64,000 nucleotides of DNA, taken from assembly GCA_036429605.1 (NCBI GenBank), contig CM071591.1, positions 3,038,001-3,102,000 of the forward strand. Direction: 5' to 3'. A model generated the notes under the pieces. That model was not told the DNA's origin, searched no databases, and was given only the letters and a program-made list of their open reading frames with translations. The position numbers and the translations under genes were made by a program. Numbering within the stretch: position 1 is the stretch's first letter; every line of letters begins with the position of its first letter. Source of the stretch: Cladobotryum mycophilum (taxonomy: Eukaryota > Ascomycota > Sordariomycetes > Hypocreales > Hypocreaceae). Shown here piece by piece: positions 34,142 to 45,306 of the stretch.

Positions 34142-35714
34142 TTTGTACACTCCGTCATCATCATCATCATCATCGTCATCACCTTCACCAGCTTCATTTA
34201 TCACGTATAATTACTTCCTTTCTTTTTTGTTGTGTTATGCTCCTCCTCCCTTTGCTTTTTTGGTCTCTTTGTATATCATACCCCCCAGGGGAACCAGTGT
34301 TCACCCTCCCCAAGGGCGAGAAAGGGAAACAACAACAAAAAGAAAGATGTGGGTGAGTGAGTATTTGAGTCGTTGTGTTCACTTGACTCAGACAAAAACA
34401 CCACCCACCACCTTTTTATCAAATGAAACAAAAAGTAGTCCTTCTCCCCCCTTCCACGGCCCGGCAAATACATTCCGTCACACTACGGGGAATTTATACA
34501 ATCTTAATTAAGAGACAAAAACAACAATCAAGAAAAAAGCAATATCATGGCTTTATTTTGTTATTCAATGGCACGTTTGAGCTCACTATAATGTCTCTTC
34601 TTCTTCCTTGTTTGACAGCGGACCCACCATTTCTGCCAACCCTTTCGTCGAGACAACTCTAAGCTACGCCCTAACCTACATCGATCGCGCCTCTGCTTCG
34701 TCACAACGCTCCTCTTCGTCGTCGTCCAGACAGGGCATCAAGTCCTCCCGTCTCATCATCCTCGCCGACAATGATTACTATTCACAGTCCGACGACACTG
34801 CCGATGCCGAAGCCGCACCGGCCGGACGCTTCGCCAAGTTCCCCGTCGCCCTCAAGGGAGCTAACAAGACTGGCCTCGGCTCGTCCGCCGCGCTCGTCAC
34901 TGCCCTGACGGCTTCGCTGCTTACTCACTACTTACCAACTGAGCTGTTTGACATGAACTCGAGCAAGGGCAAGCAGACGCTGCACAATCTCGCCCAGGCG
35001 GCGCACTGTGCTGCCCAGGGAAAGGTAGGTTCCGGATTCGACGTCGCGGCAGCTGTGTACGGCTCCTGCACCTATCGGAGGTTCTCCCCCGAGATCCTGA
35101 GCAGGCTGCCGGAACCTGGGGCCCCGGGTTTCAGCGCCAACCTGCTTTCTGTCGTCGATGGCCTAGCGTGGGATGTGGAGGTTGAGAAGGATAACATTAG
35201 CTTGCCTGCGGGTGTGGTCCTGCGCATGTGTGACGTAACCTGCGGAAGCCAGACCGTCGGCATGGTCAAAAAGGTCCTCTCATGGAGGACCCAGGACGCC
35301 CAAAAGTCAAAGGCACTATGGGACGATCTCCAGTCCAAGAACGAGCACCTGGCAAAGACCCTAAAGGCCGGTGCCCTGGACGACCTCCCCGGGAAATTAG
35401 GCAACATCCGCGAGCTCATCAGAGAAATGGGCACCCTGAGCGACGTCCCCATCGAGCCAGACACCCAAACCGCCCTGCTCGACGCGGCCAGCCAGGTCGA
35501 GGGCGTCTACGGAGGCGTCGTCCCCGGCGCGGGCGGCTACGACGCACTCGCCCTCCTCATGAGGGACGACGAGGGCACCCAGAAGCGAGTCGAGGAGTTT
35601 CTCGCCAAGTGGAGTCGCGAAAAGGACGCAAAAGTAAAGCTCCTGGGCGTAAAGGGCGAGATGGAAGGAGTCCGCCAAGAAAACCTGGATGCATACGCTG
35701 GATGGCTGTCATAA
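33814..35714 (+). CDS. ERG8: Phosphomevalonate kinase
   Basis: GHMP-family kinase converting phosphomevalonate to diphosphomevalonate in the mevalonate/ergosterol pathway; cytosolic. Two exons, 33814-34082 and 34619-35714, total 454 aa, joined V|GPTISANPFVETTLSYAL with phase kept. N-terminal GHMP motif SAPGKVLLAGGYLVLD (residues ~11-26), ATP-binding motif KTGLGSSAALVTAL (~170-185), HCAAQGKVGSGFDVAAAVYG typical of this kinase, and C-terminal motif GVVPGAGGYDAL. Length matches fungal Erg8 (about 450). A Ser-rich insert (SSQRSSSSSSRQ) sits after the intron. The 536-nt intron is exceptionally long for this genome and holds a CTTT microsatellite. Confidence 0.95.
34094..34144. repeat. CTTT tetranucleotide microsatellite inside the ERG8 intron
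   Basis: A pyrimidine tract of CTCTTT and then about ten CTTT units, followed 15 bases later by a TCA trinucleotide run (34155-34178). It lies wholly inside the 536-nt ERG8 intron. Confidence 0.9.
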
Positions 35715-36470
35715 AAAAAATAAAAAGTAATTTAGTTTGCTTATACCAAAAAGGGGGAAGATATATCTATCATACATAAAAGAACAAAAGTCCACACAAA
35801 AAGTCAACAAGTTTTACGCGCACAGCACAAAGCTACGAAACATTTTCTTCTCGCGTGCAAGACAAGACGAGACAAGACACAACAAAGCATGGATGAATGG
35901 AGTTGTTTTGAGTATCTTTGAACCCAGGAGCGAGGGAAGCTCGGCTCCCCATTAATTAGGTCGATTCAGTTTCCAAAAACAAAAAAGCCCGATCATGGGA
36001 TAAATAATAAAAACAAAAACAAATATTCAAAATAATACTCCCCAAAAAATAACGACGACAACAAAACCCCAACAACAGTAACAGCAGCAACAGCAGAAGC
36101 AAAACATAAACGACAAAGATTATATCCAGCAGAAAATCCATTTCTTTTTTTCCTCTTTGCGCAAGAAAATAAATTATGATCCCCCCCTTTATCCCTCTTG
36201 AGACGCCTTTGAGCCCAATTCCCAACCCAATGCCAATTCCATATCTGACAATTATTCCCGGATGCCTATACACGAAAATATTTCTTTTTTCCCCAGAGGG
36301 AGAGAGACTGTAAAAAAGGAAGCAGGTACAAGAAAAACAAACCACCCTTCAATAGTGCAAGTTAACATTAAGGTCGAGAGTGGTCTCCTTTCTTTTCTTT
36401 TTTTGTTTGGTGGTAAGAAAAATGGTATGTTCGGTCATAAGCACGTTAAAATAAAGGATCAGTGTCGAGA
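35715..36470. other. Intergenic between ERG8 and small hypothetical gene (convergent)
   Basis: 3' flanks of two convergent genes. Strongly A-rich on the plus strand (35714-35840, 35970-36120) with CAGCAACAG-type triplet repeats near 36080-36095. No gene seen. Confidence 0.5.
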
Positions 36471-37017
36471 TTACCAGATGGATTGCTGAGTAGAGGAAAC
36501 GGCCGAGTGAGGCGAGGGTGTTCGAGCGTAGGGCGAGCGGGCACGTTTGGGGATATCGAGGGTGAGAGAATGTGTTGATTGTGAATGGATGGATTCTGCG
36601 ATGCCGATGCGGCTTGCGGCAGCCTTTTCTCGAAGGATAGCGAGTCTGTTGCAGAAAGCCAGTTAGTATGCGTAAAAACAGCCACCATCACCACGTGCGG
36701 AATCAACTTACTCTTCCTCTGTGACGCCGGGGATCGAGACGGGAACCAGCTTCGTGTCAAACGGTGCTGACTGCAGTGCAAGTTAGCCAAATCTTCCACC
36801 TAAATAATGTTCTGACCGCCATGTTTCCACGTACAATTTCCATCTCTCGCTTCTCCTTTCGCCTCCCGGTTCGAAGGCAAGTCTGGACACGCTCGTACAG
36901 TGTCCTGACGTTGTCCTTGAGCGGCATGTCGGAGCTGCTTGTCTTGGTGGAACATGCGCTGATGCTGGCTGTCTCCAGTTGGCTCATGGAAGATGTGGCT
37001 CTCAGGGTGTGCGCCAT
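36471..37017 (-). CDS. Small conserved-looking protein of unknown function
   Basis: Three exons: 37017-36835, 36770-36712 and 36645-36471 (introns 64 and 66 nt with good GTACGT and GTAAGT donors), 138 aa, length divisible by three. It starts MAHTLRATSSMSQLETASIS, continues with a helical basic stretch (NVRTLYERVQTCLRTGRRKEK), then SAPFDTKLVPVSIPGVTEEE, ELAILREKAAASRIGIAES and a Ser/Pro-rich tail (RARSPYARTPSPHSAVSS). The splice pattern and codon-like composition support a real gene. I do not recognise the family. SP and TP dipeptides in the tail could be proline-directed phosphorylation sites. The region upstream of the start is a TG-rich microsatellite. Confidence 0.7.
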
Positions 37018-38317
37018 CTTGAATAAGGCTTGTTGTGTGTGTGCGTGTGCGTGTGTGCGTGTAGGCGTGTGTGCGTATGGGCGTCAAGTGTGTCGTGGAT
37101 AAGTTTTGGGAAAAGAAACGAAGTGGTGGTGATTAATCAAGAACAGCGTGTGAGAAGCGTCGCTTAACTCAAAGGACACACTGGACTGTCGGCTTTTTTG
37201 TTTGTTTGTTTGTGTTCAGTAACGATGCTGGCAGGCTGGCTCTCAGGACGATGTTGCAACGACAGACAATTTGGTTGGAAATGAGCGTGGTTGGGTATTA
37301 AAAAGAAAGGACGAGAAGGCCCGCTATGGATAAAAATTGGCAGTACTGCTGAAAACGAACAAGAAAGGCACGAATAAATGAGTGAACGCAGACCTCGGTC
37401 TTGCAAAAAAAGATTGTTGAATATATCGCACGAGTGGCGTTGTGTTGGATTGAACGGTGGCGCCAAACTGATATTCAACGAACTGCTGGGAACGGAAGTG
37501 GGCGTCGCTGGGTTCATATACGAGCATGTATCATGCATAGAAGCCTGATATGCAATCGGTGAGCCGGGGGCTGCCTTTTCAAGGAGGGGCGATCAGACAC
37601 GTCAGTGATACATTGTGGATAGGGTCTTGCATCGGCTTGTCTCAGGCTGAAGGGCGAGGAATCGGTCCAGGTGCAGGTTTCACGGTCGGATATGGAATGC
37701 GTGCGGCTTTGATGGAATTCCAGCAAGCACACACTAATAACCGACCGTGCATGCAGCATCCCAGCCTCGCATAGGGGTTCATCAAAATCCAAAGCCAAAT
37801 GCACGGCCGAACCGAAACAGCGGAGCGAAAGCGGCATGAACTTGTTTGCTGACATACAGTAGTTGAATTACCGAATGGGGGCCATCATTCTGCATTGAGC
37901 CGCCTACAGATGCGGTGTTACGGTGGCTTGACCGACTCGGTAGGTATTCCTTTGCAGTGCAGCAGTACACGAGGTTTTTTTCTTTCGACTGTCTCATCTC
38001 TCTCATCTCTCTCATCTCCTGGCGGGAAGCAAAGCTGGGAACGGACCAGGCTGCGTAACGCATTGAAATTGTTCACGGCTGTCAGAAGCAATCGCCCCGT
38101 CTCCGCCGTGGAGCTCGTCAAAAGAAAACAACTCGATGGCCAATAGACTTGTCCGATCATCATTCAACATCGATTGTGTAAACAGTGGACACAAACCAAT
38201 CACATGTCTGGACAGGCGAAGGGAGATCTCGCTAATCTGGAGTGGCGGGACCGTGACCGGGAACTGGTTAATTAATGCTAGGCAATTTTTAATGACCTCG
38301 TACAACATGGTACAAGC
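37018..38317. other. Intergenic between small hypothetical gene and ALDH
   Basis: About 1.3 kb. It starts with a GT/GTGC dinucleotide repeat (37034-37076), which would lie in the promoter or leader of the small gene. Otherwise only motif-free short frames. Confidence 0.5.
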
Positions 38318-39870
38318 TTATTTGGGATAATCCTTGAGGTGGAAGCTCTTGGACTTGACGAACTGCTCAAATCCGAATTTGCCAAGCGTCTGGCCCTTGC
38401 CAGAATTCTTCCAGCCCGTCCAAGCAAGATCCTGGCGATTGTTTACTCTCGTTAGCACGGTGATGAATTGTGATCAGGCGCAGAAGGGAGGGTGATTCGG
38501 GGAGGGAATCGTCACCAAACTTACCGGGCTAGGGAAATCACATCGATTGACAAATACTGTGCCTGCCTCAACATCCTCCGCCAAAGCGTACCCCCTTTCC
38601 ACATCCTTGGTCCAAATACTAGCCGTGAGTCCAAATTCGCTGTCATTCATGAGCTTCACGGCTTCTTCATCGCCCTTCACCTTCATCACCGGGATCACGG
38701 GCCCAAATGTCTCTTCTGTCATGACAGTCATGGTGTGGTCCACTCCGGTCAGCAAAGTGGGTTTCACAAAGTTGCCCTTGGGCGGGGGTTTTGGAAGCTC
38801 TCGTTGTCCGGGGTCACGTCCTTGGCACCCTTGTCCAATGCATCCTGGATATGCGACTCAATTGTCTGCTTGGAACGCTTTGAGATGACGGCACCGACGT
38901 GGGTCGTCTTGTCAAAGGGATCACCCAGCTTGTAGCCCTTGAGCACCTTTTGCACGGCGGCAACAAAGGCGTCGTGAACTTTTTCATCCACGTAAATCCT
39001 CTCGAGCGAGCAGCAGCTCTGGCCAGAGTTAAAAATAGCACCATCAACAATTTCCTCAGCGGCCCAGTCGAGGTCTACATCCTCTCTAATGTAGGCAGGG
39101 TCCTTGCCGCCTAATTCAAGCCCCACGTTGACGATCCGGTCGGCGGCAGCCTTCTGCACGGCCAAGCCAACGGCCACGGAGCCAGTGAAGCAAACCAATG
39201 CAATCTTGGGATCCCGGACAATGGATTCCATAGCGATGGGTGACCCACTGTGGAAGTACTGCAGAACCCCATCAGGGAGGCCAGCCTCTGTGAAGATTTT
39301 GGCGACCTGTTCCACAATAGTGGGCGTTTGGGGCGAGGGCTTCAGAATTACCGTGTTTCCAGCCAATATAGCTGGGATTAGTGAGTTGATGAGAATCAGA
39401 TAAGGGTACTTGAGACATGTCAGCGATATCACGCCGAATAATAGTGACGGGTGCACTTTACTCACATTCCAGGCAAAGATGACGAGAACTGGTCCGACAG
39501 GCGCCCTGCGAATAAAGCGTCTGAAACCTTTCTCGGCTTCGCCCTCGACATCTTGGAGGACTTCATCGCTGATCTTGAGCAAGTACTCCGCCCGCTTAAT
39601 TGCGGTGGTAACCTCCTTGGCAGTGTAGGCAATGGGTCGTCCCATCTGCGTAGTCAGCTCAAGGGCCAGGTCATCCTGCTTGTCAGCCAGTCCCTTGAGG
39701 AATTTTTTCACAATTTCCTGACGCTCCTTCAGGGTGGTTTTGCGAAACGTCTGGAAGGCCTCGGTGGCGACCTCGGGCAGAAGCTTCAGGTCAGCTGGCG
39801 TAGCACCATTTCTGGTGATGACCACCTCATTGGTGTTGGGAGAGACGGTGTTGATGACTTCGACAGACAT
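38318..39870 (-). CDS. Aldehyde dehydrogenase, broken by a 1-nt deletion
   Basis: NAD(P)-dependent aldehyde dehydrogenase of the ALDH superfamily, about 467 aa once repaired. Exons 39870-39466, 39408-38525 and 38431-38318 (introns 57 and 93 nt). The 57-nt intron has no stop and could be misread as coding. Motifs: APVGPVLVIFAWNYPY (N-terminal Rossmann entry), catalytic Glu in LELGGKDPAY, catalytic Cys in NSGQSCCSLERIYV and C-terminal EETFGPVIPVMK. The frame is lost at a run of five G on the plus strand (38784-38788). Six would give NPPPKGNFVKPTLLTG and restore a total of 1404 nt. Without the fix the protein ends early and loses the C-terminal oligomerisation region. No mitochondrial or peroxisomal signal seen. 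It resembles succinate-semialdehyde/general fungal ALDHs; substrate unknown. Confidence 0.9.
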
Positions 39871-40439
39871 GTTTTATGATCTGGGTTAGGAAGATGGTGT
39901 AGAGGATGAAGAGTATGGAATCTCTATGGGTCTTTCTTTAGAGAGGAGTTCAAAGTAGAGTGTGGATGGCAAAAAGATGACCAGCTCTTGCCGCTGATGA
40001 TTCTACCCCACGTCACAGCGTTACGATATGATATGCAGCCATTATCTCAGGTTGCCCCGCTGCAGTATTAGATACCACAAGATTTATTACTAATGGGGAG
40101 ACATACTGCACATTTCAGACGAGGAGAGAATTCATTTCTAGGGAAAACTACGATAATTTCCTCAACCTAGGTTCATTTTTGAAGGTAATTTGGATGCTCA
40201 CAGATATTTTTTCCCTATCCTGGCGGCAATACCCTGTACCCTCAGCAGCATGGGGCAACTGTAGCAGATGGAACCCCCACTAGAGAACCCGCTAATCCAT
40301 CACACCTCGTTACTGCGGTAATTCAAATCCTTATCGTTATCAGTAACTTTTTTCTTCTCTCTCCTTGGCTTCGTGATGGCGAAAGGCTCTCTGTGAGGCT
40401 TCGAGGGAGCTTCACATACAAAAATCAGAAACGCGCGCC
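39871..40439. other. Divergent promoter region between ALDH and ESF2
   Basis: About 570 bases between divergent starts. The left half is AT-rich (40055-40160), the right half pyrimidine-rich before ESF2. No gene seen. Confidence 0.5.
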
Positions 40440-41392
40440 ATGGCACCACCAAAAGCAAATGAATTCCTCGATGCTTCGGATAGTGAGGAGGAGCAGATCA
40501 ATGGCTACGAATCGGAGGACGACGTAAAAAAGGGTGGCCGCGGTGTCAAGAGACGGAAAATCAGCAGCGAGGACGAGGATGATGCCGGTGCCAGCGACAA
40601 TGAACAGGATTCCGTTGACGGCAGAGACGACAACGATGACGATGCCGAAGAAGACAGCGATGCCAATGACGAGGAAGAAAAATCCAAGAAATCGAAATCA
40701 TCCAAAGCAGACCTTCCTGAAGTCGATCGGCCGTTGACCAAGAAGAATCTCGTCGCAACCGAAGCCGCCATCAAGAAATCAGGCGTCCTCTACATATCGC
40801 GCATCCCCCCATTCATGAAACCCAACAAGCTACGCTCCCTCCTTGCCCCGTACGGCACCATCAATCGCATATTCCTCGCCCCCGAGGATCCTACGGCTCG
40901 CGCCAGGCGCATCAAGGGGGCGGCAACAAGAGGAAGACGTTCACTGAGGGCTGGATCGAATTCACGGACAAGAAGCGGGCCAAGTCGGTATCCGAGCTCT
41001 TGAATGCGCGCCCGATTGGCGGCAAGAAGGGGAGCTATTACCGCGACGATATCTGGAACCTGTTGTATCTGAAAGGCTTCAAGTGGCACAACTTGACGGA
41101 ACAAATCGCCGCCGAGGACGCCGAGAGATCAAGTCGCATGCGGGCCGAAATTAGCAAGTCAACACGGGAGAACAAGCTCTTTGTACGAAACATTGAGAGA
41201 GCAAAGATGCTGGACGGCATGGAGGCCAAGGCGAAAGCGAAGAAGAGGAAAGCCTCCGAGGCCGTGGAGAAGAAGAGCGATGAGCCAAAGGAGAGCGCAA
41301 GGACATTCAGGCAGATTGCGCATGTCAAGAAGGATCATGATACCAGCGAGCAGCCAGAGCATGTTACAAGGGTACTCAGCAAGATTTTCTAA
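40440..41392 (+). CDS. ESF2: 18S rRNA processing factor ESF2/ABT1, broken by a 1-nt deletion
   Basis: Nucleolar RRM protein of the small-subunit processome; in yeast Esf2 stimulates the helicase Dbp8. Single exon; 317 aa after adding one base. The N-terminus is acidic and Lys-rich (DASDSEEEQINGYESEDD, RGVKRRKISSEDEDD, with likely nuclear targeting by KRRK). The RRM follows: SGVLYISRIPPFMKPNKLR, then LLAPYGTINRIFLAPEDP. At 40916-40920 five G replace the expected six: with six the reading is RIKGGGNKRKTFTEGWIEFT and runs on into LLNARPIGGKKGSYYRDDIW, LYLKGFKWHNLTEQIAAE and a Lys-rich tail. As printed the first frame ends at 41003. A run of six C at 40805-40810 in the same gene is correct in frame. 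Confidence 0.92.
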
Positions 41393-41683
41393 TCAGAAAT
41401 TTCTACTTCATTCCAGAATAGCGAACATTGATTTCCAATTTCAGTTTCATCTCAGACCCCAAAGGGCCGAATTCCGTTTTGGTGCATGTGTGTCTGTAAA
41501 CGGTACTGCAGAAAACCAATCTAGTTGTGGCAAGCGGCGTTGGTTTCGATAAGCCCAGAGCATATCGCTTATCAAGCAGCGGGGCAAATAATTTTTGAAT
41601 AATTCCCATGCCACTTTACTCCATCTTCAATATTCACCATCAACAACCTTTCATCATATCATTCGACGACCTCGTTGAACAAC

Positions 41684-43333
41684 ATGTCTATGGATCTCGA
41701 TGATGTCGTCCCCATGGGGGCCATTTCGCAGCAGCAAACAACGGCAACGTAAGTGCATTTTTTGATCGTCTTGCTACCTGCCCTCTTCTATTTCTGCCCA
41801 TCGCCTTGCCCCGCCACAAATGATTATTCTCTTGACTCACACGTGCATCACAAAATATAGAATTCTCTGCTGCAACTGCGGTGCTCCGATCGATGGAACC
41901 ACGGCCACAGGCGCCGCCTGCTACGACTGTATCAAGTTGACCGTCGACATCTCACAAGGAATCCAGAGAGAGGCCACCCTCAACCAGTGCAGGGACTGCG
42001 AACGATGGCTCCTACCCCCACAAGCTGGATCGCCGCCGCTCCTGAATCCCGTGAACTTTTGGCACTGTGCCTGAAGAAGCTCAGAGGTCTTAACAAAATC
42101 CGAATCGTCGACGCCAGTTTCATTTGGACCGAGCCCCACTCCCGACGAGTAAAGGTCAAGTTGACCATCCAGGATGCCGTTCAGGATGGTGTGCTCCTAC
42201 AGCAGAGTTTCGAGGTTGTGTACGTTCTGGCATTCCAGCAGTGTCCCGAGTGTCAAAAGAGTTTCACACCCAACCATTGGCGGGCGTGTGTTCAAGTCCG
42301 ACAGAAGGTCCTGCACAAGAGAACATTCCACTTCCTGGAGCAGCTGATCATGAAACATGGTGCCCATAAGGATACCCTCAACATCAAGGAAGCCAAGGAT
42401 GGTATCGACTTTTTCTTCTCGGCCAGAAATCAAGCCGAGAAGTTTGTCGATTTTCTCAACTCAGTCGTCCCCGTCAAGACCAAGTATTCACAGGAATTGA
42501 TTTCCCAGGACAGTCACACCTCGAAAAAGTCGTATAAATTCTCCTTCTCCGCCGAAATCGTCCCCGTATGCAGAGATGACTTGGTTGCCCTACCAATTAA
42601 ACTCGCAAAGCAAGCTAGTAACATCTCTCCGCTAGTCCTATGTAATAAGATAGGCACAGCTGTTTATCTCATGGATCCCCAAACCCTCCAGACGGCAGAA
42701 ATCAGCGCAGGGCTTTACTGGCGCGCTCCATTCACAGCACTCGCAGATGCAACGGAGTTGGTCGAGTTTATCGTTATGGATATCGACACCACACATGTCC
42801 GAAAGGGGAAGTGGGTGCTCGCCGAAGCCACGGTAGCTCGCGCTTCTGACCTTGGCTCCAATGACAAGACATATTTCACAAGGACACACCTTGGAAACAC
42901 CTTGCAACCCGGTGACTCGGCCATGGGCTACATGCTGAGCGGCGCCAACTTCAACAACCCAGAATTTGATGCCCTGGAGCAATCAAATACATACTCATCA
43001 ACAGTCCCCGATGTAGTATTAGTAAAGAAACACTACCCCAACCGCAGGAGGAACCGCCGCCGTAACTGGAAGCTCAAGCGCATGGACAAGGATGAAGGCG
43101 AGCTTCTGCCCAAGAAGGCTGATCAGGAGCGCATGGACAAGGAGTATGAAATGTTCTTGCGCGATGTTGAAGAGGATGAGGAGCTCCGTGCTGCTCTTGC
43201 TCTTTACAAGAACAAGAAGCAGGACGAGGAGATGAGCATAGCGGAGACGGATGAGAACGATGACGATGGACCACAGATTGACATGGAGGAGTTGCTAGAT
43301 GACTTTGATGAGCTCACGGTGCAGGATTCATGA
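41684..43333 (+). CDS. NMD3: 60S ribosomal export protein NMD3, broken by a 1-nt deletion
   Basis: Adaptor that binds pre-60S subunits and recruits exportin Crm1. Two exons, 41684-41748 and 41861-43333, with a 112-nt intron; 512 aa after repair. The N-terminal zinc-binding part has ILCCNCGAPIDG, ACYDC, QCRDCERW and later CPECQKSFTPNHW. At 42015-42019 five C stand where six are expected: six give WLLPPTSWIAAAPESRELL, and the exon sum becomes 1539 nt. Downstream motifs include KIRIVDASFIWTEPHSRRVK and HKRTFHFLEQLI, with a C-terminal acidic region (RMDKEYEMFLRDVEEDEEL, MEELLDDFDELTV) holding leucine-rich export-signal-like sequence. Tandem with ESF2 on the same strand, about 290 bases apart, but a shared transcript is not suggested. 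Confidence 0.94.
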
Positions 43334-43469
43334 TCGGCATAGGACTTACGGGATAAAAATTGGAGTTTATGTTTCCTTTGAATAGGCCTTGCAAATATGA
43401 TTGTGATTGTATGAAACGTATCGTGAATGTGATGAATTCGATCATGCAACCCTTGTGGCGAAAAAGGTC

Positions 43470-44731
43470 TCATAAAAAAGAGGGTATGGCATCCAAGTTG
43501 ACCTTTTTGGGAGTCTCTTTAATCTCAGTTTTCTTCGTCTGCTCTCTTGTCTTTTTCCTATTCAGCCTTCGCTCATTGAGCCCAAAGGGGTCATCGTCGT
43601 CATCATCTGAATCCAGGAAACTCGCCCTACGCTTCCCCCTAGCATTCTCCGAAAGCACATTCCTCGAGCGAGCAGACCGTACGGCGCTGGAATCGCCCGC
43701 AAAGGCCACCCTTTCCACGGCCGAAGAGCTAGGAGGGTATGGAGTCTTGGGGCTTGAGCGCGAGGGCGTCTGGAATGTCCTTGTACGGGGCGTCTTGGTT
43801 GGTGTTTCACCCGAGGTGGTGGTGGTGGTGGTAGTAGTAGCAGTGCGCTTGGGTACGTTTTCGAGCTTGATCCTGGGCGGGCTTGGTAGTTTTGGGAGAA
43901 GGGGTTCTGGGACGGCGAGGGTGCTGGAATGAAAGCCCGCGGCGGCGCGTGTCTGGGAGGAAGGGTTGGCAGCGGGCATGAGGGACCGAGTCTCCTTATT
44001 CGGCAGGTTCATCAGGCCCTGCAAACTGACTCCCGTCGAAGATACGCTCCTTCCTCGGCATCGCCCTGCAGCATCCTGCGCTGCTTGGCGATACGCTTGA
44101 CATTCTCGTGCCTCCTCCGCGCCGCCACGGTGGGAGGGCCATGTACGACGGGGCGCTCAATCTCGCTGATCGCAGCAGCGTTCTGGGCTCTGGCCAGGGC
44201 TTTCAGACGATCATATTCAGCGCGGTGGAGGTGCGCGGTGAAGCTCTGAGCGATATGTAGGAATTCATCTTCTACCATTCTATACCTGTCATCATGGAGA
44301 GGACCTGGAATCATGAATCTAGAAAGAAAGAAAAAGAAAAGAAAAAAACGGACGTTAGCCCAGTCCGTGAAAATAACATGAGTTGAAGGTGTGTCCCCTC
44401 TTCAAAAGATGCATACTTTTCCTCTGGCGCCTCTGGAGGAGGTGACGTTGATGGACTACGTATTGGATCTAATTTTCAATTTCAGCATCTCTGTTTTATT
44501 CCAATGCCCACGTTTGGGGTGATGGAAGAGGAGGGAGGAAAAATCACCAGAATCAAGGACGCGTTCGTGTCTTTTCCTAATCAGAGGCTGTAACCCATGC
44601 CGCGGCGCAGGTTTCGACGAACTAGCTTCTGCTTTTATCGTCGTCGTCGTCTTATTACTATTATCATTATTTGAAGTATTGCCGCTTGGCGAAACCTCAA
44701 CGGCCCGCTTCCAGGGCAAGCGTCTCGCCAT
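43470..44731 (-). CDS. Conserved fungal protein of unknown function, one apparent frame break
   Basis: Proposed exons 44731-44548, 44468-44417 and 44318-43470 (introns 79 and 98 nt). Exon 1 begins MARRLPWKRAVEVSPSG. The joined reading through exons 2-3 is DPIRSPSTSPPPEAPEEKF, MIPGPLHDDRYRMVEDEF, then a helical stretch FTAHLHRAEYDRLKALARAQ and a basic one RHENVKRIAKQRRM. The central domain beginning MIPGPLHDDRYRMVEDEFL looks well conserved. Between about 44080 and 44020 the frame must change by one missing base to reach SLQGLMNLPNKETRSLMP and the Ser/Thr/Pro- and acid-rich tail (FLDSDDDDDDPFGLNERR). No G/C run of five or more marks that spot. A 65-nt intron could also bridge it but would remove the conserved basic stretch. 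With one added base the length is 1086 nt (361 aa). The eight-threonine run is a trinucleotide repeat. Probably nuclear; no family named. Confidence 0.6.
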
Positions 44732-45306
44732 GATGATGGCGATATGTGAACAAAAGTGTAGGCAGGGCAGGGGGCGGCGAGCAAAGACAGTATGGAATGT
44801 TCGGTGGAGCTAATACCCTGAGACCGCTCCGTTCACAAGAAGAATTGATGACAATTTGGTGTGTCTTCATTCCACGTGTTGGTCTGGGAAGTAGGCTTCC
44901 AACGTCTCAGAAATTAATTAATTTGAACAATAAAAAACGATCAGTATTTTCGCTTCAAAATGGAAATGGATTTTGAATTCCAATGCCTTCTTTTTGTTCT
45001 TTGTTCAAGTGCCGAGATCATAATAAAATGACGGCATTTGGACCGGAAGGATTTCAGGAACCCAGGTTTGAATATGCTGTTGGTTGTCCTTGCATTGCAT
45101 GAGCGCCACGTGAATCATAGGCGCCCATCAAGAATGTGCTGTAGTTGGCACCCCAAAAAAAGAAATACGCCATCAGCAATACGCTCCGAGATTTGCCATG
45201 AAAAGTAGAGTCAGTACGTGCGAGATATAATAATCCAGACACATTAAATGAGAAAAACGAAAAGGGCAAAAAGACCAAAAAATGTAACTCTTCTCCGAAG
45301 AGAAAC
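44732..45306. other. Intergenic between the unknown gene and tRNA-Tyr
   Basis: About 575 bases, AT-rich around 44910-45000. An A run at about 45277-45282 (six T on the minus strand) is the probable polymerase III terminator of tRNA-Tyr. Confidence 0.5.

Noticed and set aside
33919..34511. Coding potential inside the ERG8 intron (frames with poly-Phe/Leu/Ser)
   Set aside because: Produced by the CTTT and TCA repeats; the flanking exons join in phase when the interval is removed.
11932..42019. Programmed ribosomal frameshifting as cause of the homopolymer breaks
   Set aside because: Unrelated genes, both directions of shift, no shared slippery heptamer or downstream structure, and the same families are not known to use frameshifting.
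44417..44468. A second frameshift in the unknown 43.5-44.7 kb gene
   Set aside because: A 79-nt intron (44547-44469) joins exon 1 to DPIRSPSTSPPPEAPEE in phase, so no base change is needed there.
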